Assembly: GCF_036588685.1 (NCBI RefSeq)
Contig: NC_086374.1
Span: 89,088,059-89,152,058, forward strand
From: Mytilus trossulus
Lineage: Eukaryota > Mollusca > Bivalvia > Mytilida > Mytilidae
Length of the DNA: 64,000 nucleotides
Reading direction: 5' to 3'
The position numbers and the translations under genes are program-made. Numbering within the stretch: the first letter of the stretch is position 1; every line of letters begins with the position of its first letter. Of this stretch, positions 57,066 through 64,000 are shown one piece after another. Under the pieces are notes generated by a model that searched no databases, had not been told where the DNA came from, and was given only the letters and a program-made list of their open reading frames with translations.

Positions 57066-57954
57066 CTAAATAAAGATACACAGATTCACATGAAAACAAA
57101 CCAAATCATGTGTTAATTTTTCTTAAGGTGTATTCCAAGAAATAGATGTATATGAGTGCCAAGACATCATATGTTTTTATATAGGCAAAAGAGGTTGAAA
57201 CAAATGCAATTCTGTTACAGATGTAATATTTAATTTTTGTTGGTGGGTTTAACAAAAATGTGATTTCCGACCCCTTTTACATTTTTTCCTGGATAAGCTC
57301 CAACCATAATATGTCTATCTTGAATTGAGGATTTTTTCTAGTTCTTGTTGTTCTTTCTTTTTTTTCTGTTTTGGTTGATTCCTATTTAAAAATCAATATT
57401 GAAATGTTTTACAACAAGTCTTGACAAAGAGTTGTTCAGAGCCTTCTTAATATTTCAACACTTGACCATTGTTTACATTGATCATATGGCGATTACTCAA
57501 ATCCTATTTTAGTAAACCAATATTTTTAATTTTCTGTTTCATTTTTTACATCTTTCATTTATTTCTCCTTTCCCTGTTGTATTTTTATTTATCAATTAAG
57601 TTATCGAGAATAAGATGTACTTTGAGCTATTACTCAATAAGTATATTTCCAGTCATTGATGGATATTATGGATGTACACCTCTGAGGCGCTTAAAATTTC
57701 TAGATTTTTTTCTTAACCTGATTTTTGGATTTATATGACCATGTGACTGTAAAAAAATAATAGTAAAAAATATCATATGGTGGTGTACTGCTATTTTTGC
57801 TAGAACCCTTAGAAAGTACCCAATTTTGAGGTTTTCCCGTTTTTAATAAATTTTTACCCATTTTTTTGCTATTATCATGAAAAAAATCACAGTTCCGCAA
57901 TTAAACTTTTTTTCATACATTTAATAAAGATGAAGTGGACCAATCTGAATAAAT
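57066..57954. other. ACADM intron, no exon found
   Basis: I looked on the minus strand for the next upstream ACADM exon (the segment around ..R.EEI.P.AAEYD.TGEYP..) and found nothing convincing. ORFs at 57469-57738 and 57700-57900 are low-complexity. Confidence 0.5.
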
Positions 57955-58340
57955 TTCAATTCAAACCAGATGCTCTGCAGGGCGCAGCTTTATATGACCA
58001 CAGAGGTCGAACCCTGAACCGTTGGGGCAAGTATGGACACAACATTCAAGCTTGATACAGCTTTGAATTTGGATTGTGATTAAATAGTTGACACAGTATA
58101 GGTTTCTGACACAGAATGATTTGTTCTAATGAACTTAAATTTTTTTTTTAATTTTTTTTGGAGCAAATCACTATGCTGTTGAATATCAATACTCTGACAA
58201 ACATTTGAAGACATTTCTTTTTCATTTTTGAAATATGAAATAAGAAAAATTTACCCCCCCCCCCCCTTTTTTTCATCTCACCCTTTCCCTTATTCCAAAA
58301 ATGATTTCACTTTATATTTCTAATGGAGTTTGCAACAATA
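57955..58340. repeat. Repeat shared with window end, copy 1
   Basis: From about 58060 (GTTGACACAGTATAGGTTTC ... AGAAAAATTTACCCC..TTTTTCATCTCACCC) the sequence matches 63735-64000 almost base for base. It is preceded by GCAGGGCGCAGCTTTATATGACC and CCTGAACCGTTGGGGCAAGTATGGACAC. Confidence 0.8.
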
Positions 58341-58439
58341 ACTACTAATCTAAATACATCATAAAGTATTAAAACATAAAATATCATACATTCATGGTAC
58401 AAAATTAATGTTAATTAATAGTAACTTCTAAAACTAAAA

Positions 58440-59275
58440 AATAAATGGGGAATATGTCCAAAGGGACACAGATGATGCCCCTGCTAGCATATAACTTTAT
58501 AAAGGGACATAACTCAAGAACTGTAAAAGTGAAGCTGCCCAAAAATGAACTTAAACTGAATTTAGAGGTAATATGCATTATATACACATTTCATTAAATT
58601 TAGTTGAGAAAAACTTAAGTTACGAGAACAGAAGCGAAAAAAAATCAATTTTTCCACTTGAAAAGGGCATAACCCTAGAATGGTCATCAAAGTGCTTGTA
58701 ATCACTGAATAGTAAAGGTTGCTTTAATTTATCAGTTGGTAGTAAAAGTGAATATTAAATTGTATATTGTATATACATGTAGCATTGATTTTAGTTAATT
58801 CAATAATTATTCTGGACAAGGAAAGATAACTCCAATTTTCAAAGAAGATTTCATCAACCATTGGTTTTAGGTGATTCAACAACCATTCTGGACAAAGAAA
58901 GATAACTCCAATTTATTGTCTTGAAACTACAAAAATTCTGGTTTTGGCCCCCTTTATGGCCCTTTTATTCCTAGACTGTTGCCCCGTAACCCTTAAAATA
59001 TATCCCAACCTACTACTTATGGTATCTAACATTGTGGTTCAATTTCAGAACAATTGAAATTCTTATACACAACAAATTGTCTTGACACTAGATAAATGTT
59101 TGTTTTGGGCCACTTTGGGCCCCTTTATCCTAAACCTTAGGGACCATAACCCCCAAAATCAATCTTAAACTTCCTTTAGTGGTTATAAACATTGTGTTAA
59201 AATTTTATTGATTTATATTTACTAATACTAAAGTTATTATCTGGAAACCATCGGTCTTGGGACGACAACGACATG
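58440..59275. repeat. Diverged dispersed repeat with internal duplications
   Basis: Contains repeated phrases such as GGACAAGGAAAGATAACTCCAATTT (58814, 58894) and CCATAACCCCCAAAATCAATC / CCGTAACCCTTAAAATATATC. Looks like a degenerate two-unit repeat directly in front of copy 3 of the hairpin-ended element. No coding content. Confidence 0.6.
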
Positions 59276-61551
59276 ACTAGAGGCTCTAAAGAGCCTGTGT
59301 CGCTCACCTTGGTCTATGTGCATATCAAACAAAGGACACAAATGGATTCATGACAAAATTGTATTTTGGTGATGGTGATGTGTTTGAAGTTCTTACTTTA
59401 CTGAACGATTTTGCTTCTTACAATTATATCTATCATGAACTTTGCCCATTAGTAACAGAGAACTATATTTGGTAAAAATTTACATAAATTTACCAAATTA
59501 ATGAAAATTGTTAAAAATTGACTATAAAGGGCAATAACTCCTAAGGGGTCAATTGACCATTTAGGTCATGTTGACTTATTTGTAGATCTTACTTTGCTGA
59601 ACATTATTGCTGTTTACAGTTTATCGCTATCTATAATAGTATTCAAGATAACCAAAAACGGCAAAATTTCTTTAAAAATTACCAATTGGAGGGCAGCTAC
59701 CCAACAACCAGTTGTCCAATTCATCTGAAAAATTCAGGGCAGATAGATATTGACTTGATTAACAATTTAACGTCTTGTCAGATTTGCTCTAGATGCTTTG
59801 GTTTCATAGTTATAAGCAAAAAACTGCATTTTACCCCTATGTTCTATTTTTAGCCGTGGCGGCCATCTTGGTTGAATGGCCAGGTCATCGGACACATTTT
59901 TCAAACTAGATACCCCAAATATGATTGTGGCCTAGTAGTTTCAGTGGAGATTTTGTAAAAGATTACTTAGATTTATGAAAAATGGTTAAAGATTGACTAT
60001 AAAGGGCAATAACTCCTAAAGGGGTCAACTGACCATTTTGGTCATGTTGACTTATTTGTAGATCTTACTTTGCTGAACATTATTGCTGTTTACAATTTAT
60101 CTCTATCTATAATAATATTCAAGATAATAACCAAAAACAGCAAAATTTCCTCAAAATTACCAATTCAGGGGCAGCAACCCAACAACCGATTGACCGATTC
60201 ATCTGAAAATTTCAGGGCAGATAGTTCTTGACCTGATAAACATTTTTATCCCATGTCAGATTTCCTCAAAATGCTTTGGTTTCTGAGTTATATGCCAAAA
60301 ACTGCATTTTACCCCTATGTTCTATTTTTAGTGGTGGCGGCCATCTTGGTTGGTTGACCAGGTCACGCCACACATTTTTTAAACTAGATACCCCAAAGAT
60401 GATTGTGGCCAAGTTTGGATTAATTTGGCCAAGTAGTTTCAGAGGAGAAGATTTTTGTAAAAGATTACTTTAATTTACGAAAAATGGTTAAAAATTGACT
60501 ATAAAGGGCAATAACTCCTAAATGGGTCAACTGACCATTTTGGTCATGTTGACTTATTTGTAGATCTTATTTTGCTGAACATTATTGCTGTTTACAATTT
60601 ATCTCTATCTATAATAATATTCAAGATAATAACCAAAAACAGCAAAATTTCCTCAAAATTACAAATTCAGGGGCAGCAACCCAACAACCGATTGACCGAT
60701 TCATCTGAAAATTTTAGGGCAGATAGATCTTGACCTGAAATCCATTTTTATCCCATGTCAGATTTCCTCAAAATGCTTTGGTTTTTGAGTTATAAGCCAA
60801 AAACTGCATTTTACTCCTTTGTTCTATTTTTAGCCGTGGCGGCCATCTTGGTTGGTTGACCAGGTCACGCCACACATTTTTTAAACTTGATACCCCAAAG
60901 ATGATTGTGGCCAAGTTTGGATTAATTTGGCCAAGTAGTTTCAGAGGAGAAGATTTTTGTAAAAGATTACTTTAATTAACGAAAAATGGTTAAAAATTGA
61001 CTATAAAGGGCAATAACTCCTAAACGGGTCAACTGACCATTTTGGTCATGTTGACTTATTTGTAGATCTTACTTTGCTGAACATTATTGCTGTTTACAGT
61101 TTATCTCTAACTATAATAATATTCAAGATAATAACCAAAAACAGCAAAATTTCTTCAAAATTACCAATTCAGGCGCAGCAACCCAACAACCGATTGACCG
61201 ATTCATCTGAAAATTTCAGGGCAGATAGATCTTGACCTGATAAACATTTTTACCCCATGTCAGATTTGCTCTAAATGCTTTGGTTTTTGAGTTATAAGCC
61301 AAAAACTGCATTTTACCCCTATGTTCTATTTTTAGCCGTGGCGGCCATCTTGGTTGGTTGACCGGGTCACGCCACACATTTTTTAAACTAGATACCCCAA
61401 TGATGATTGTGGCCAAGTTTGGTTTGATTTGGCCCAGTAGTTTCAGAGGAGAAGATTTTTGTAAAAGTTAACGACGACAGACGACGACGACGGACGACGG
61501 ACGCCAAGTGATGAGAAAAGCTCACTTGGCCCTTCGGGCCAGGTGAGCTAA
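59276..61551 (-). repeat. Hairpin-ended 500-bp tandem-unit element, copy 3
   Basis: Starts ACTAGAGGCTCTAAAGAGCC and ends in a GAC-rich tract (61470-61503) and the hairpin to GGTGAGCTAA. Four units at about 500-bp spacing, marked by AAGGGCAATAACTCCTAA at about 59527, 60003, 60506 and 61008. Confidence 0.87.
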
Positions 61552-61744
61552 TAACAATATACGACCACAAAAAAATTATAGGTTGGTGTTAATATACGAA
61601 AGTTTTATCATATATTGATGCTTTATTTGTGTCAAATTTACCATGCTGTCAATTTTATAAATTTGTGATTTTTCTTAGTTTTAAAATTCATATTTTTTCA
61701 ACTTTTTTGTTATGAATAAACATATCTAAGAAATTTGAAAGGAA
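61552..61744. other. Spacer between two copies of the hairpin-ended element
   Basis: 193 bp of AT-rich sequence without recognised content. Confidence 0.5.
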
Positions 61745-63568
61745 ACTAGAGGCTCTAAAGAGCCTGTGTCGCTCACCTTGGTCTATGTGCATATTAAACA
61801 AAGGACACAAATGGATTCATGACAAAATTGTATTTTGGTGATGGTGATGTGTTTGAAGTTCTTACTTTACTGAACGATTTTGCTTCTTACAATTATATCT
61901 ATCATGAACTTTGCCCATTAGTAACAGAGAACTATATTTGGTAAAAATTTCATGAACTTTGCCCATTAGTAACAGAGAACTATATTTGGTAAAAATTTAC
62001 ATAAATTTACCAAATTAATGAAAATTGTTAAAAATTGACTATAAAGGGCAATAACTCCTTAAGGGGTCAATTGACCATTTAGGTCATGTTGACTTATTTG
62101 TAGATCTTACTTTGCTGAACATTATTGCTGTTTACAGTTTATCGCTATCTATAATAGTATTCAAGATAACCAAAAACGGCAAAATTTCTTTAAAAATTAC
62201 CAATTGGAGGGCAGCAACCCAACAACCAGTTGTCCAATTCATCTGAAAAATTCAGGGCAGATAGATATTGACTTGATTAACAATTTAACTTCTTGTCAGA
62301 TTTGCTCTAGATGCTTTGGTTTCATAGTTATAAGCAAAAAACTGCATTTTACCCCTATGTTCTATTTTTAGCCGTGGCGGCCATCTTGGTTGAATGGCCA
62401 GGTCATCTGACACATTTTTTAAACTAGATACCCCAAAGATGATTGTGGCCAAGTTTGGATTAATTTGGCCAAGTAGTTTCAGAGGAGAAGATTTTTGTAA
62501 AAGATTACTTTAATTAACGAAAAATGGTTAAAAATTGACTATAAAGGGCAATAACTCCTAAACGGGTCAACTGACCATTTTGGTCATGTTGACTTATTTG
62601 TAGATCTTACTTTGCTGAACATTATTGCTGTTTACAGTTTATCTCTATCTATAATAATATTCAAGATAATAACCAAAAACAGCAAAATTTCCTCAAAATT
62701 ACCAATTCAGGGGCAGCAACCCAACAACCGATTGACGGATTCATCTGAAAATTTTAGAGCAGATAGATCTTGACCTGATAAACATTTTTATTCCATGTCA
62801 GATTTCCTCAAAATGCTTTGGTTTTTGAGTTATAAGCCAAAAACTGCATTTTACCCCTTTGTTCTATTTTTAGCCGTGGCGGCCATCTAGGTTGGTTGAC
62901 CAGGTCACGCCACACATTTTTTAAACTAGATACCCCAAAGATGATTGTGGCCAAGTTTGGATTAATTTGGCCAAGTAGTTTCAGAGGAGAAGATTTTTGT
63001 AAAAGATTACTTTAATTAACGAAAAATGGTTAAAAATTGACTATAAAGGGCAATAACTCCTTTTTGGTCATGTTGACTTATTTGTAGATCTTACTTTGCT
63101 GAACATTATTGCTGTTTACAGTTTATCTTTAACTATAATAATATTCAAGATAATAACCAAAAACAGCAAAATTTCTTCAAAATTACCAATTCAGGGGCAG
63201 CAACCCAACAACCGATTGACCGATTCATCTGAAAATTTCAGGGCAGATAGATCTTGACCTGATAAACATTTTTACCCCATGTCAGATTTGCTCTAAATGC
63301 TTTGGTTTTTGAGTTATAAGCCAAAAACTGCATTTTACCCCTTTGTTCTATTTTTAGCCGTGGCGGCCATCTTGGTTGGTTGACCAGGTCAAGCCACACA
63401 TTTTTTAAACTAGATACCCCAATGATGATTGTGGCCAAGTTTGGTTTGATTTGGCCCAGTAGTTTCAGAGGAGAAGATTTTTGTAAAAGTTAACGACGAC
63501 GGACGCCGACGACGACGGACGCCAAGTGATGAGAAAAGCTCACTTGGCCCTTCGGGCCAGGTGAGCTA
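61745..63568 (-). repeat. Hairpin-ended 500-bp tandem-unit element, copy 4
   Basis: Starts with the same ~150 bp as copy 3 (ACTAGAGGCTCTAAAGAGCC ... CACAAATGGATTCATGACAA) and ends with the GAC tract and hairpin. It has three units rather than four. It also has a local 53-bp duplication near 61900-61990 (CATGAACTTTGCCCATTAGT twice) and a short deletion after 63060. Very similar to copy 3. Confidence 0.87.
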
Positions 63569-64000
63569 AAAAGGGATATCAGTTGGATATGGGATGTGCA
63601 TTTTTCTGTTAAATCATTTCTTGTAGCCTTCACCCATTTTCTCAAAAATTTGGCTAAAAAGACTGACTTGATTGGTAATAAAATACAGAGAAGATGGAAC
63701 TATGTTGAAAAACTTGTGTCTATTCCATTTGATTTGAACAATAAAATAGTTGACACAGTAAAGGTTTCTGACACAGAATGAATTGTTGTAATGAACTTAA
63801 ATTTTTTTTTTTACTTTTTTTTTGAGCAATTCACTATGCTGTTGAATATTAATCCTCTCACAAATATTTGAAGAAATTTCTTTTTCATTTTGAAATATGA
63901 AATAAGAAAAATTTACCCCCCCTTTTTTTCATCTCACCCTTTCCCTTATTCCAAAAATGATTTCACTTTATATTTCTAATGGAGTTTGCAACAATAACTA
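63569..64000. repeat. Repeat shared with 58060-58340, copy 2, cut by window end
   Basis: 63735-64000 repeats 58060-58340 (TTGACACAGTAAAGGTTTCTG ... TTTCTAATGGAGTTTGCAAC). The 61-residue frame at 63596-63781 ends inside it and has no recognised homology. Confidence 0.78.

Noticed and set aside
61216-61416. 66-residue minus-strand frames repeated at 61216 and 63238
   Set aside because: Same repeat unit of the hairpin-ended element read twice; no codon bias or domain.
57066-64000. Search for the missing N-terminal exons of ACADM
   Set aside because: Nothing matching the expected segments seen; the region is almost all repeats, so the exons probably lie beyond the window.

Overview
The window is eukaryotic: AT-rich, with small exons separated by long repeat-filled introns. 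Gene content and repeats point to a bivalve mollusc, most likely a mussel of the Mytilus type. The organism is inferred from remembered similarity of proteins and repeat families; no search was run.

Layout. 1-3439: a long intron and the last coding exon (+) of HIBCH. 4405-7645: a minisatellite of about 77 copies of a 42-bp unit. 10016-21299 (-): a complete eight-exon PECR gene (peroxisomal trans-2-enoyl-CoA reductase) ending in the peroxisomal signal SKL. 21398-22726: a 1.33-kb element with 170-bp terminal inverted repeats and a PHD-finger gene, starting about 100 bp upstream of the PECR start codon. 22.9-25.8 kb: nested retroelement fragments and tandem repeats. 26.4-42.3 kb (-): two head-to-tail copies of a B-box/beta-propeller (TRIM-like) gene. 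The downstream-numbered copy (39141-40790) has two B-boxes, coiled coil and propeller; the other (26430-27278) keeps its start codon but has lost everything up to the propeller. 48464-57065 (-): nine exons of ACADM (medium-chain acyl-CoA dehydrogenase); its 5' exons lie outside the window. 58-64 kb: dispersed repeats, including two adjacent, very similar copies of a hairpin-ended tandem-repeat element.

The main discovery candidate is the 9.3-kb palindromic element at 29634-38945, inserted in the 3' flank of the full-length TRIM-like gene. It has about 2.4-kb inverted terminal arms that are almost identical, AG...CT termini, a 6-bp target duplication (ATTCTG), subterminal 42-bp tandem repeats, and a central C2H2 zinc-finger/acidic gene split over two overlapping frames. 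The 3' flank of the other TRIM-like copy serves as an empty site and confirms the insertion point. These traits recall Maverick/Polinton elements, but no polymerase, integrase, protease or capsid gene is visible, so it would be a non-autonomous or undescribed type.

Three metabolic genes (HIBCH, PECR, ACADM) handle acyl-CoA substrates, in mitochondria or peroxisomes. Nothing in the sequence shows that they are co-regulated.
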